Origin: Dipteris shenzhenensis
Taxonomy: Eukaryota; Polypodiophyta; Polypodiopsida; Gleicheniales
Direction: 5' to 3' (one strand)
DNA length: 64,000 bases
NCBI GenBank assembly: GCA_047967505.1
Contig: CM106538.1
The notes beneath the pieces were generated by a model. The model was not told where the DNA came from and did no database searches. It saw only the letters and a program-made list of their open reading frames with translations. The position numbers were made by a program, and so were the translations under genes. Every line of letters begins with the position of its first letter. Position 1 is the first letter of the stretch. Positions 10,538 to 22,220 of the stretch are shown in pieces.

Positions 10538-12990
10538 GAGAGTCCACCTCACACATGAGTAGACCTTGGGTCATCTGAGGCACGCAAAGGATATTTTGAC
10601 AATTGACATGCTGCTAGAGGCAGGGCCTTTCTCACACACTGGATGGATGAGATTGTCAGATCCTTTTGAGGAGGAGATCCAACCACTGGGTGGGGATTTC
10701 TATCAAAGGGGAAGTCACCTATCCCAATCACTAACATAGGTGTGTGGCACATGTATGCATACTCCCTCTATGATGCCCAGATGCAGACACCACTGGACAT
10801 GTCCTCTATGCCCAGCCCACGACTTGTCCCTTGTTTACCACATAGAATGTATGAGTGACACTCCACGGTCTACACAATCGAAAAGCACAGGATCATGACG
10901 GCCTATAGACTAAGCTCTTTGCACATGGGTAGGAGGTTTTAGCTCTGGTCCTAGTAGAGATGTTCAACCAAGCTATTTGTCACAACTTCCCACCTACTTG
11001 GAGCACCTCCACTATTGTGCCGATACATAAAGCCGGAGACCCTATGGAGACTGGGAACTACTGTACCCTCATGATTGGCCATTCTCTGGCCAAGATTTAT
11101 AGATCTATACTAGGGAGGGAGCTCAGTAGTCACACAGAGGCTCGGGGGTAGTGGGCACTAGAATAGACATGATTTCGGAGGCAACACTCTACTCTATATC
11201 ATATCTTCACTCTTAGGGCTATCATTGAGGAGGCAATGTCTAGACACTAGAAAGTCTACACATGTTTTGTAGACTTTCAGAAGACCTTTGACACTATCCC
11301 ATGATCCCACATGATCAAGAGACTACAAGAGATGCAGATTCTAGAGACACTAATTTGGCCCTGTGGTGAGCCTATATGAGTAACAATCTCAGAGGCAGAG
11401 GTCGTGTCACAAGTGGTTTATTAGACTAGGTCAAGAGCACGATTGGGGTGAAGCAAGGCTGTCCACTCTCACCAACCCTTTTCTGACTTTACATCAATGA
11501 GATCACATCCTTCATAGACCACCTAGGAGGTAAGGGATCACTACTGGCCGACCTCATGATACAAATATTACTATACGCTGTTGACATAGTCCTTATATCA
11601 TCTTTAGCAGAGAGGCTACAGAGACATCTGGAGGCTCTAGAGGTGTTTGGGGGGAGATCAAGAGAACTAACAGTCAACCTTCGAAAGACAAATGTTATGG
11701 TCTTCAACACCTCACATGCAGTAGCCCATTGTCTCAGCTTCACTTATCGTGGTGAGCTAGTGGAGATAGTGCAGCCCTACACATATTTGGGATAATTCCT
11801 CACATGACCCATTTTCACGATGACCCATGCAGCCCAGGAATGACTCACATGGGGGCGGAGTGCTTGAGCTCTCAGCTAGAGAGTCAGTGCTTCAGGCACA
11901 TCTCTAGGACCCACTAACAAAGATCTGGCTCTTCGACACACTAGTATGACCTATTGCCATGTATGTAGCACCCTTCTAGGGGCGTGATCTACCGAAGATC
12001 GAGTGGAGGAGATTCGAGTGGCTAGAGGTGATTATGGGGCCGAGGATGATTTGGAGTAAGTCTTTGGTTCCACATGAGATAGTACAGGCAGAGTTCTCCA
12101 TGAACCCTCTACAGGTTGATGCCATATTTTATGCAATGACATTCATCCACACAGTCTAGGAATTACCTCGATGGGACTACCGAGACTGGCCTTGGAGTCA
12201 CATCTAGATAACTAGTAGAGAGGGGAGCAAACACATGGTATGTACGGATATCCATATGGTTTGCCAGGCATGTCATTCAGATGAATAGGCTCACACCTTT
12301 TTAGTACAACATGAACACACCCCTTGAGTCACTCCCACGAGACAAGATTAACCGTATCATACAGTTAGATCTCCTCCATCACCATACATCTTGGACTTGG
12401 GGGGGACCAAGAGCTCCCCACCAAGTCCACATACTATCACGACCACTTCTTGAGAGTATCAGAGGAGGGATTCATCATCAAACCCTAGTATCTCAAGGAT
12501 AGAGGAGTCTAGCATGCAATGAGGATCGCCATTGGACAGATGTGTGTTTCATTTTATCAATTGAGAATCGAGATGTGGAGAGCAATAGGCATACCTAGAG
12601 AGTGAATCTGCATGCTATGCACACTAGGAGTGGTTGAGACAGAGGAGCATTTTCTATGTGCCTACCTATACAATTATTAGATCAGGGGACGTTAACATTG
12701 CCTCTAACAACACGGGAGCAGCTTCGACCCACTTTCACAACTGATCCACTTCCATGACCAAGTCTACATTGGCCTATATCTACTTGAGATGCGCTGACAT
12801 AGGTAGAATCTACTATGATAGATTAGAGACCATTAGGAGGTGACTAGACCACAGGGTATAGAGGCTAATAGAGCACAGTGACACATCACAAAAATCCCAT
12901 TGTCTCCCCTCATCTCCTTCCTATGGGCTGATTCCCAGATATATCCCGTCACTATCAAAACCCCTCTTTCTGGGATTTCATGGGTCTTGG
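10538..12990 (+). pseudogene. LINE reverse-transcriptase relic, copy 1
   Basis: Plus-strand pieces follow LINE ORF2 order. About 10960-11151 gives TIVPIHKAGDP...NYCTLM and LAKIYRSILGREL (RT fingers). About 11260-11300 gives TCFVDFQKTFDTIP. About 11450-11500 gives VKQGCPLSP, and 11556-11795 gives LLYAVDIVLIS, where the usual (Y/F)ADD active site has lost its first Asp. About 12600-12665 gives CMLCTLGVVETEEHFLCAY, the Cys/His motif at the LINE C-terminus. Several TAG stops and frameshifts kill it. The 5' part (endonuclease) is missing; the truncation abuts the CA microsatellite. Sequence is homologous to the relics at 19.6 and 40.7 kb. Confidence 0.75.
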
Positions 12991-13021
12991 TGTAGAAGAT
13001 CATGTCTCTATCGGTGTATGT

Positions 13022-13756
13022 TGTTAGATATAAATGCTTCACTCTCGTGTAACTACGCGGGAACCAGCTAACTCTACTTGTAAGCCCCCCATATGAGGAG
13101 AAGGCATTTGAGTAGCTCGGTTATCCGGTAGGTCCTAGTTTGGACACCAGATGGGGGCCATGTTTGGCCTGATGGCTGGACGACTTCAGATAGAGTTGGT
13201 ACATTGCCAACTAGGCTACTTGCAAGTGCGGGAAGGCATCCCATGACTGACCGCACTGAGGGTAGACTGAGCATTTCTCGGGGCAGCCCACTCTCGGGTT
13301 GCGGGGCCTGTTTGGAGCCCCAGATGATCTCGGATGGGGCTCTGGGCCAAATGGTGACCATAGCTTAGTTGCTCTATTTTGCGCCACAATTCTATCAAGT
13401 GGTCGATGGCCTATTTCGGGACCGACCCCTAGTCGGCCGTTTTGGGCGGACTAGGTCAGTCACCCAATAGGGTCTAACCGACTATGACTGGTGGCTATAT
13501 AAGAGCAAGCTCATGAAGCCCATCATCATCACTGGCTACAGCAACCCTAATTCCTTAGCACCCAGCCTCCGTCCTCTACTGTTTCCAGCATGCCATCGAA
13601 GCTTCTCTCACAAGACCGCACGGCTGGGAGGTAGTGCCATCTATTGTATTAGTTCTACAATAATCAAATTTTTGATTCTCCATACTATCTACTTTTCTCT
13701 CTTGCATACGAGATCCTATTATCTGTTGAGCACAGACGTTGTAATGTTTTCTTACA
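13022..13756 (+). repeat. 5' LTR of copia-1
   Basis: It starts TGTTAGATATAAATGC and ends GTAATGTTTTCTTACA, immediately followed by the PBS. It is similar throughout to 17831-18558 and, inverted, to 59716-60430. Confidence 0.93.
13496..13503 (+). promoter_or_regulatory. TATA box in copia-1 5' LTR
   Basis: TATATAAG in the context ggtggcTATATAAGagcaag. The same site is kept in copia-2 (59964-59971, minus strand) but changed to TAAATAAG in the 3' LTR of copia-1, so it is the probable U3 promoter element. Confidence 0.6.
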
Positions 13757-13768
13757 TGGTATCAGAGC
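13757..13768 (+). promoter_or_regulatory. Primer binding site (initiator tRNA-Met)
   Basis: TGGTATCAGAGC begins at the base after the 5' LTR. It is complementary to the 3' end of plant initiator tRNA-Met, the usual primer of plant copia elements. Confidence 0.92.
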
Positions 13769-13826
13769 TTGGGCTCTAGCAAGAAGATTTGGTAGTGTGT
13801 TTCTATTTGCAAGCAAATTGTGAGAG

Positions 13827-14640
13827 ATGGCCCAGCCCGCAAGACTGCGAATCCCACCGTTCGGCAAAAGCAGAAAGTTGGGCGGCACTAACTATCCACT
13901 CTGGAAGCTCAAGATGAAGACCATCCTAATCGCATACGAGATTTGGGATATTGCTAATGGGGTGGACTTGAAGTTGGTTGCGAGAGCGAATCCAGCCAAT
14001 GCAGCTTGACAGATAGTACCAACTGCAGATGAGATTCTCGCGTGGACAAGAAGAAATGCAGATGCACTATGTCCTATTGTCTGCAGTGTAAGTGATTCTG
14101 TCATGGCGTTAATTGAACATGTCACCACAGCGGAGGAGGCATGGACGGTCTTGAAAAATCAGTACAAGACCACGAATCAGACGCGAATTCAAAATCTGGA
14201 GACTCAACTCGCGAACAAGAAAAGAGAAGTTCATCACCAGGATGAAGAATCTGTGCAATTAGATGACTGCGATTGGCATCACCATCACTAGCGAGAATCT
14301 AGCTGAAGGGCATACGGATTCTCCCACCAAAGTACGATGGTCTTGTTACGACGCTGAATATGCAGAATAGAAATCTGCCCCTCAACTTTGAGGATTTCAG
14401 CGCCATGATTCTAGAGGAGGAGATGCATCAAAAGACAAGGACTGGAGAAGATTCAGCTTTCTCGGCTAGATCAAAGAAAGGTAAGGATAAGGACTCTAGT
14501 AACCCATCTTCCTCTGATGATAAAAAGAGAAAGAAAAAGATCAAGTGCTTCTATTGCAACAAGGCACGACACAAGCAGAATGAGTGCCGGAAGAAGATTC
14601 CAGATGAGAAGAACAGAGCAAAGAAAAAGTCCAGCAATAG
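13827..14640 (+). pseudogene. copia-1 gag
   Basis: It begins at ATG 13827 (MAQPARLRIPPFGKS, then GGTNYPLWKLKMKTIL), a typical copia capsid start. A TGA after codon 60 (14007-14009) and shifts near 14270-14350 break the frame. It continues in pieces (AEEAWTVLKNQYKTTNQTR, LPLNFEDFSAMILEEEM) to a CCHC zinc knuckle CFYCNKARHKQNEC at about 14545-14590. Gag would package element RNA; this copy cannot make an intact protein. Confidence 0.85.
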
Positions 14641-15052
14641 CGCACAGACAGTACCAGTAGAGCTGTTCATAGCAATTGAGGAGATTTGCACGGAGGCAGT
14701 TCATGTACCTGCAGATGAACCTTGGATTATTGACAGTGGTGCATCACGGAACATGACCAGTTGGAAGGATTGGTATACCTCTCTACATCCGGTAGGGAAT
14801 GACCTCCTGGTAGCAGTCGGCAATGATGCAAAATGTCCAGCAAAAGGAAAAGGTACGATTGCTCTCAAGTCAGATGGAGTTGTAAAACAGTTGTCCGATG
14901 TTCTTTATGTGCCAGATATCAAGCAGAACTTGTTGTCTGTTTCTACAATCATGGAGCGGGACCTCAAAGTTCAATTCGATAAGAATGGTGCACAGATTTT
15001 GGATCTTCAAGGGAAGGTCGTTGGTAAAGGTACATGGCACAACAACATCTAG
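14641..15052 (+). pseudogene. copia-1 aspartic protease
   Basis: It is in frame with the zinc knuckle. WIIDSGASRNMT at about 14720-14760 is the copia protease active site (DSG), followed by VLYVPDIKQNLLSVS, the standard sequence at the end of the domain. The frame stops at 15050-15052, where copia-2 reads on into the pre-integrase region. Confidence 0.85.
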
Positions 15053-15078
15053 AACTCTCAGCTTTCAGTTCTCGAGCC

Positions 15079-16130
15079 GATGTGAAGAACAATAAGCTAT
15101 GGCATGAGAGGTTTGGTCATCTAAACCTTAGTTCTTTAAAGGAGATGCATAAAAGTGGAATGATTGCAGACCTACCATAAATTATAGATCTGCCCGATGT
15201 ATGTGAAGCTTGCATGATGGGCAAGCAGCATCAGCAGCCCTTTCCTAAAGAGGCTAGCAGGGCAAAGGCTCCTCTAGAGCTCGTTCACATGGACCTCTAT
15301 GAAAAGATGGAGACGAAAGATTTGGATGGTTCCTACTACTTCATGATGCTGATCGACGACTACAGTAGAAGGATATGGATATACTTCCTGAAGACTAAAG
15401 ATGAGGCTTTTAGTAAGTTCAAAGAATGGCATGTAATGGGCGATAAAGAAATGGGGAGGAAGGTGAAGAAGTTGAGATCAGACAGAGATGGAGAGTTCAC
15501 ATCAAGTGAATTCGAAAGTTACTGCAAAAGTCATGAGATCAAGAGGCAGAAATCCCCGCCACATACATCACAGCAAAATGGAGTAGTAGAGCACAAGATG
15601 TGCATCCTCTACGAAATGGGCAGGATTATGATGAAAGGGAAAGATTTGCCAAAGTCTTTCTAGGCTGAAGCATGTAACACGGCAGTTTACATTCTAAATC
15701 GTAGCTACACAAAGGCTCTGAACGGGATGACTCCACTGCAGGCCTTTTCTCGAAAGAAACCTTCAGCTGCACATTTCAGAGTTTTTGGATGTGACTGTTT
15801 TGTGCATGTCCCTGATGCTAATAGGACCAAATGGGAACCGAAGAGCCATAAGTGTATTTTATTGGGCTACAGTGAAGAGGCGAAGGGTTACCGTCTCTAT
15901 AACCCTATTACCAAGAAGGTAATAGTAAGTCGTGATGTGGTCTTCTCAGAACAGCCGCATCAATTGGAGGAGGATGCTTCCTTCCCAAACAACCAGGACC
16001 AGGATATCCATCCGGTACAACCACCAACAGCAGACCGAACTCCCCCAATGGTGCTTGGGAGGATTCAAGATAAAGAAGAGGAAGAAGAGCCTATGGAACC
16101 ACAACGGCAACGGCCACTCCCGAAGTGGGT
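15079..16130 (+). pseudogene. copia-1 integrase
   Basis: The zinc-binding pre-integrase part is LWHERFGHLNLSSLKEMH...CEACMMGKQ. The catalytic core shows VHMDL, LIDDYSRRIWIYFL, LRSDRDGEF and HTSQQNGVVEH, which cover the D,D(35)E positions. The C-terminal part (15727 on) shows HFRVFGCDCFVHVPDANRTK and a KCILLGYSEEAKGYRLYNP motif. Stops occur at about 15178 (in the pre-integrase part) and at 15661, a TAG where copia-2 has Trp. Confidence 0.87.
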
Positions 16131-16259
16131 AAAGCATCCTTTGGACAGCAGAGAACCTCCAGCCATTGAGGAGGAACCATCCGAACACCGCCGGTCCAAG
16201 AGATTAGAGGAGCAAAGAAGGGCGCAGGAACACTTGGTCAACTACGCTCTGATGACAGA

Positions 16260-17149
16260 GGTGATCTGTGCTAAAGAACCCAAGTGTCTTGAAGAGGCAC
16301 AGGGTGATGATAAGTGGATGGAGGCTATGCAGTCGGAGTATGGCCCCATAATGAAGAACAACACTTAGGACCTTGTGGATCGACCACCAAAATGCAAGGT
16401 AATCAGAACCAAGTGGGTGTACAAGACCAAGTACAAGTTCGACGGCACATTGGATAAGTACAAGGCTAGACTCGTGGCAAAAGGGTTTGCACAGGTACAT
16501 GGTTTTGATTATCAGGATACTTTTGCTCCCACATCTCAACTAACCACAATTTGCAGTGTTTTGGCTTTAGTAGCACAAGCCTAGTTGGCCCGTGTTTCAG
16601 ATGGATGTAAAATCTATCTTTCTGAATGGAGATCTCAAGGAGGAGGCATACGTGGAACAACCACCAGGTTTTGTGATCCCTGGTTCAGAAGGTAAAGTCT
16701 GTAAACTGAAGAAGGCACTTTACGGGCTGAAACAGGCCCCACGAGCGTGGTACCAATGGATTGATGCCTACTTTCTACAAAACGGGTTCAAGAGGAGCCC
16801 ATCTGATGCAAATTTGTATAACTACAGAGAAGGAGGCAGGTGTATGGTCATGGTCCTTTATGTGGATGACCTTGTCATAACAAGGAACCATGAAGAGAGG
16901 ATCTTGCAGACAAAGCATTTGCTAGGAAGAGAGTTTGAAATGACAGACCTCGGACAGATGCATTTTTGTTTAAGGATTGAAGTTTGGGAAGAGCCAAAAC
17001 AGATCTTCATCTCACAACCAAATTATGTTGGAGAGATACTGAAGGCATTTGGCATGGCTGAGTGCAAGACAGTTGGCACCCCTATGGAGGTTGACGTGAA
17101 GCTCTCAAACGAGGATTCATCACCACTGGTGGACGAAGCGAAGTATTAA
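16260..17149 (+). pseudogene. copia-1 reverse transcriptase
   Basis: KCLEEAQGDDKWMEAMQSEY opens the domain. It continues KWVYKTKYKFDGTLDKYKAR and LVAKGFAQVHGFDYQDTFAP, then [35 protein letters not shown] and the active site [10 protein letters not shown]. Breaks are a TAG at 16366-16368 (Trp in copia-2), a shift near 16582, and a stop at 17147-17149. Confidence 0.88.
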
Positions 17150-17801
17150 AGGCTTGTGGGCAGCTTAATTTACTTGTGCAACACGCGACCGAACATCAGC
17201 TTTGCGATTGGTGTACTAAGCAGGTTTTCCAATAAAGCCCCGGGAGAACCATTGGAGGGCAGGGATGCAGGCGCTGAAATACATCAAGGGCACACTTGAT
17301 TATGGCATCACCTATACCAAGGGCAACATCTTGACCAGATTCTATGACTCGGATTGGGCAGGAGACGTGGACAGCAGGAGATCAGTGACAGGTTATTGTT
17401 TCTCACTTGGATCTTGAGCTATGTCATGGCTCAGTAAGAAGCAACCCATAGTTGCTCTTTCTTCTACAGAGGCTGAGTACAAATCAGCATGTTTTGCTTC
17501 TTGTGTGGTAGTGTGGTTGAGGAGGATTTTAGGGGACATGGTTGCAGTGCAGAATAAGCCTACGCAATTATCATGTGACAATCAAAGTTGAATGGCGATT
17601 GCAAAGAACTCTGTGTTCCACGCTCGCACAAAACACATTGAGATTCAATATCACTTTGTACGCGAGCTCATCATGGATGGAAAGGTCGACTTGGTGTATT
17701 GTCCGACTATAGAGAATGTTGCGGACATCTTCACGAAGGCTCTTGGCAGAGACTTGCTAGAGAGCCATCTTCATCGACTTGGCATTGGGCTAAAAAAGTA
17801 A
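17150..17801 (+). pseudogene. copia-1 RNase H
   Basis: It begins RLVGSLIYLCNTRPNISFAI, then passes through several frames with stops. The last intact stretch (17592-17801) reads KHIEIQYHFVRELIMDGKVD and VADIFTKALGRDLLESH, the usual end of copia pol. A stop follows just before the PPT. Confidence 0.85.
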
Positions 17802-17820
17802 GTTCATTTGCGGGTGGACA

Positions 17821-17830
17821 TTGAGGGGGG
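17821..17830 (+). promoter_or_regulatory. Polypurine tract of copia-1
   Basis: ttgagggggg immediately precedes the TGTTAG start of the 3' LTR. It is the plus-strand priming site. Confidence 0.8.
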
Positions 17831-18558
17831 TGTTAGATATCAATGCTCCACTCTCATTTAACTATGCGGGAACAAGCTAACTCTACTTGTAAGCCCCCCA
17901 TATGAGGAGAAGGCATTTGAGTAGCTCAGTTATCCGATAGGTCCTGGTTTGGACACCAGATGGGGGCCATGTGTGGTGGCCTGATGGCTGGATGGCTTTA
18001 GATAGAATTGGTACAATCCAACTAGGCTATATGCAAGTGCAGGAAGGCATCCCATGATTGACCGCACTGAGGGTAGATGGAGCATTTCCCAAGGTAGCCC
18101 ACTCTTGGGTTCTGAGGCCCATTTGGAGCCCTAGATGATCTCGAATGGCTCTGGGCCAAACAGTAACCATGGGTTCGTGGCTCTATTTTGCACCACGGTT
18201 TTACCGAGTGGTCAGTGGCCTATTTCGAGACCGACCCCTAGTCGGCCATTTTGGGTGGACTAGGTCAGTCACCCAATTGTGTCTAACTGACTGGTGGCTA
18301 AATAAGAGCAAGCCTGTGAAGCCCATCATCATCACTGGCTATAGAAACCCTGATTCCTTAGCATCCAGCCTCCGTCCTCTACTGTTTCCAACATGCCATC
18401 GAAACTTCTCTCACAGGAACGCACGGCTGGGAGGCAGCACCATCTATTGTATCAGTTTTACAGTAATCAAATTTTTATTCTCCATACTACCTTCTTTTCT
18501 CTCTTGCATACGAGATCCTGTTATCTGTTGAGCACAGACATTGTATTGTTTTCTTACA
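17831..18558 (+). repeat. 3' LTR of copia-1
   Basis: It starts TGTTAGATATCAATGC and ends TTTTCTTACA, followed by the TATGT target duplication. It differs from the 5' LTR by scattered substitutions and small indels, so the insertion is not recent. Confidence 0.93.
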
Positions 18559-18644
18559 TATGTCTCCAATAAACCTCCAGGATTAGACCAAAGGGTACCA
18601 TTGCAATTCCACACTACTATTGTTAGCCCCTCCTACTGACACCG

Positions 18645-18995
18645 TCATGTGCTATCCATCTCCCCTTCTTTTTTTTCTTCCCTTTCACCCATTTTTGCTT
18701 TCTCTCTAATAATCACCTTTCCATCTCCATAGGCGGCCCATTTACTTGCATCTCTTGCTACCATAACATGCACCATTCCCTCTCTTTGATGCTTCTGCTG
18801 TAGTAATGTGAGGTCATCATCCAAGTATATTCTTGTCCCTTTCAAGGTTTCCCTCATGCTCATGAGGGTAGACCTGTCCCTTGTTGTTCGGAGTTTCGTC
18901 TTCCCATCTTGGTGAACAAGGTTTTTGGCATCTGACATAGGGGTATCTCCCATTGTTAGGCCCCTAACCAAGACTTTCAAAGCCTTGCTACTCAT
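18645..18995 (-). pseudogene. LINE ORF1-like fragment
   Basis: A 116-codon minus-strand frame contains GTRIYLDDDLTLLQQKHQRE and MVARDASKWAAYGDGKVIIR. This resembles the C-terminal part of LINE ORF1 RNA-binding proteins (DDLTxxQ ... GKxxxxRxGKxxI). No reverse transcriptase follows on this strand; the neighbouring LINE endonuclease relic at 19.64 kb is on the opposite strand, so the two are separate insertions or rearranged. Confidence 0.45.
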
Positions 18996-19303
18996 TCTCT
19001 TTTCTTACTTTAGAGCATCAAAAATTCTCTCTTTCTTGGGGGCTGCTGCACATTTCTTAGCCACATTCTTCCATTCCAATATATCTGTGTTCCCTTTGGT
19101 GATTTGCTGTGCAAATTCAGCATGTTTTCCTTGGATGGTTGTCTTTAAGGCTGCCATCTCCTTGCTGTGATCTTCTCATTCTCATATTTTTAGTTCTTCC
19201 ATTGGCTTGTGTGCCCCTTTCGGTTCTCCTTACATGTCTCTTAGTTGCTATAAGCTTTTACCCCATGGCTTGCATTTGGTCATTGAGGCTTGTCTTTTGT
19301 CAT
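18996..19303. other. Spacer, no gene seen
   Basis: Probably the upstream remainder of the minus-strand LINE ORF1 fragment, but nothing recognisable is left. Confidence 0.35.
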
Positions 19304-19401
19304 TGAGAGAGACAGACAGACACACAGATAGACAGACAGACAAACAGAGAGATAGAGAGAGACAAAGAGAGAGAGATAAAGACAGAGAGAGAGAGAGAGA
19401 G
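19304..19401 (+). repeat. (GACA)n/(GA)n microsatellite
   Basis: gacagacagaca changing into gagagagaga, imperfect, about 100 bp. Confidence 0.9.
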
Positions 19402-19639
19402 AAATATGGAAAGAAAGATGTATTAACATCCACAGCGAGAGGCCTCACAGGCCTATGAGACAAAGTACAAAGTACACCAAAAAGGGAAAAACAAAACTCA
19501 TACAAGATTCAGTGGGATGGAGCAAAGGATGCACTAGAGCTCTTACTGAGTGCTAAAATGCTAAACTGATCTATAGAGCTCAATAGCTCAAGCAAAAAAA
19601 TCAAATACAAATTAGAGACTAGCTGAAGTAGGCTAAGAT

Positions 19640-21060
19640 CCCTCTCTCAGTGATTCAAGTTGCTTGCATATCATCTATCTCCTCTTCCTCGATCCCAATG
19701 TGTCTTGGATCTAGCTCAAATGCGAGGGGTGTGGTTGTCCTTTATAGAGCACACCTGGGACCACTCACATCTATGAACTGGAGAGAGAGGAGCATGCACG
19801 ACATATGTGGGTGCGAGTTCAGCTACATGATACACATCCAATTTTCATTGCAGTGAGCTACTTTCCCCACACACATCATCCTACACACGAGAAGTCACCA
19901 CACTGATGGGCACAGCCCATATGAGACTATTCATGATGACATCACAAAGCTCTCTAGACAGGGGAACACTCTCTTCCTTGGTAACTTCAATGCACGTACT
20001 TGAAATAGACAGGTTGGCCTGCTAGGTTTCGAAGATAATTCCATCATAGTATTAGAGATGGATGCAACAAAGCTAGGAATTGTGAGGCACTTGGTAGTAG
20101 ATGCAGATGCACCAATGACAGCATACAAGAGGCATCTACTCAAGTTTGGGGCTATCCATGACTTGATCATATATAGCAATATTCAAAGATGGCCATCATC
20201 TTGGGGGTGCACTTGTTTTCCACATGGCAGAGGGAGAAGCATAGTGGACTACTTGTTGGGCCTACTAGACTTTGCCTCACGGATATGCGACTTTACTATG
20301 CCTCCTCCTCTCGGTGCCAACCACTCATACCTTTCTTTTTGTATCTCAGCTGCCATGCCAACCATGAGGAGGACCTGTGGCCACCCACTCACATTTAGAT
20401 CCATTTTGATCATGTTCTTGGCCTGGTGCATGTGAGCCACCTAGCCTCAGAGCTTCTAGTCTTACTTGGAGATGATATGGACCTCATCCATGCCTCAGAT
20501 ACCCTTGACTCAGTGATACAAGATGTTGCCACCATATTCTTTCCCACAACTCAACCTGCACATGTCCCAGATGGGAAGATGCCCCAAAACCCCTGGTTTG
20601 ACAATGAGTGTAGAGAGGTAAGAGACCACCTCACACATGAGCGAGCATTGGGTGTCATTTTATTTCACTAGAGGCACAACGGATCTCATGCCGAGGCATA
20701 AGTGATGCCAAAATTGAATCAATAAACTCAATAACACGAATACATAGGCAATTTGCAATGGACACGAAAACAATACCTTCTATTATTCTCTGACAATATA
20801 AGCCTCAACCCTACAGGTTTTTTGGAATTACAAGTATTGAAAGATGACTCGACTATGAACCCTATGCAGCTGCATGACTCTAAGACTAGCTATGGCTCAC
20901 ACCTCTTTGGCTCGTGGCCTCAACAAAAGGAAGGATCTAATCACCTCCATGCTTGATATACTAAGCAACGGAGAGAAGTCGGGTGCCACTCTCAAACTCG
21001 TAATCCTCTAGAAGATGCTTGCTATCAACCAAGGGATGTCCACATGTACTTTATGTATTG
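19640..21060 (+). pseudogene. LINE apurinic-endonuclease relic, copy 2
   Basis: The plus-strand pieces contain LFLGNFNART at about 19975-20000, the GDFNAR-type motif of LINE APE endonucleases with Asp changed to Asn. After that comes SIVDYLLGLL and later GANHSYL, in place of the SDH catalytic motif. MPQNPWFDNECREVRDHLTH at about 20580-20640 is the PWFDxEC sequence that links endonuclease to RT. The region then decays (GLNKRKDLITSML, about 20910-20955). The sequence gaccacctcacacatgag near 20625 matches the beginning of LINE copy 1, so the two relics are the 5' and 3' halves of one family. Multiple stops. Confidence 0.65.
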
Positions 21061-21928
21061 TCTAAGCTTTAGGCACATGCATGGTCCAATGAGCTTCTAG
21101 TGACCACCTCTTGATCATGCAACCAACCAACCGACTTCGCACAACACATAATATTTGGACCCCTTGAGAGGAGTCCCCAATAGTAAGAAGAGGTATTTTC
21201 TCATACCCATGATGCATGAGTTGATCGTTTCCTTTTGCACGATCATTTCCTTTCATAGAGGATATCCTAGTACCGGCTTGGGGCTCATGTCGGAGGGAAA
21301 GCCGCCCATCCCCATCATAGATCCAGTAGTAACACTTATTTCATTAATTTTGGACTCATATGTCTACTTTTGGACTATTCCTTAAAATCCTTCCCAACTG
21401 AAAAGTTTACTTTATGAAACTGTCATTCGAGAATCAAAAGTTTACTTTCTGGCACTATCATTTTCACATAAGACATTTCAAAATATCTCTCTACAATGTT
21501 GTACAAATAATGCAAAAACTACTATTAAATCCTAAATTTCTATTTCTTGTTTATAAGAATCATATTCTTAAAATAAAAAATCCGAGTTATTAGTTTAAAT
21601 CCATGAAAAACCATGCTATTGAGGATTCACAACATTTTAAAAATGTATACATAAGAGACCTGTAAGACTCTTTTTACTTTCAATGCAGAAAACTATAACA
21701 CTCTTGAATATTCAAGAAATTAAAAGGTTTATATACACATGAGACATGATGGAAGCCTCTTTTGTACTCCAAAAAGTAGCAATAGCTATGCTTGCAATTT
21801 TACATTATCATGTCATAAGTTTTACAACAAATATTGCTCTGGATGAGTCTTTGTACAAAGGATCTCCTGTGGCCTTTTCAATAATTTAATTTTTCCTTTA
21901 CAATGAGTTTAGTACAAATGGGCGATCC
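21061..21928. other. A/T-rich spacer, no gene seen
   Basis: No recognisable coding sequence or repeat. It separates the LINE relic from the downstream flank of transposase copy B. Confidence 0.5.
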
Positions 21929-22020
21929 AAACATTTGCTTGTTTGAATGTCCTTTTCTATCATGATCACAGAAATGAGCGATCCAAACATTTGCTTGTTC
22001 AGAATGTCCTTTCTGTCGTC
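21918..22020 (+). repeat. Short direct repeat, two copies
   Basis: gcgatccaaacatttgcttg followed by tt.gaatgtccttt occurs at about 21919 and again at about 21978. It lies in the 3' flank of transposase copy B. Confidence 0.6.
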
Positions 22021-22220
22021 ACTTGTCGCTTGGGTGCCATCTTCATTCACTCTCATCTGACAACCACCACCACCTTCACTCTTTCTCGATATTTGAATGG
22101 TGTTATCATGGGCATTCTTCATTTGCGCTATCTCCTTCTACTTCCTCCCGGGCGAGCATCTTTGTGAACTCTGTAATGTGCGTAATAATTGGTTGCGGTA
22201 ATTTTATTTTGTCTTCTACA

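Larger units (their letters stand above)
13022..18558 (+). mobile_element. Full-length Ty1/copia LTR retrotransposon (copia-1)
   Basis: The element is 5.5 kb, bounded by TGTTAGATAT...TTTTCTTACA LTRs of 735 and 728 bp. It has a PBS directly after the 5' LTR, a PPT directly before the 3' LTR, and a perfect 5-bp target duplication TATGT (13017-13021 and 18559-18563). Internal order is gag, protease, integrase, reverse transcriptase, RNase H, which defines copia. Stops and frameshifts in gag and pol make it non-autonomous. It belongs to the same family as copia-2 at the right end of the window. Confidence 0.93.

Noticed and set aside
10328-10552. Arg-Glu repeat protein on the minus strand
   Set aside because: Shadow of the CT microsatellite.
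13757-13768. Part of a tRNA gene
   Set aside because: Only the 12-base primer-binding complement is present, at the LTR edge; no cloverleaf.
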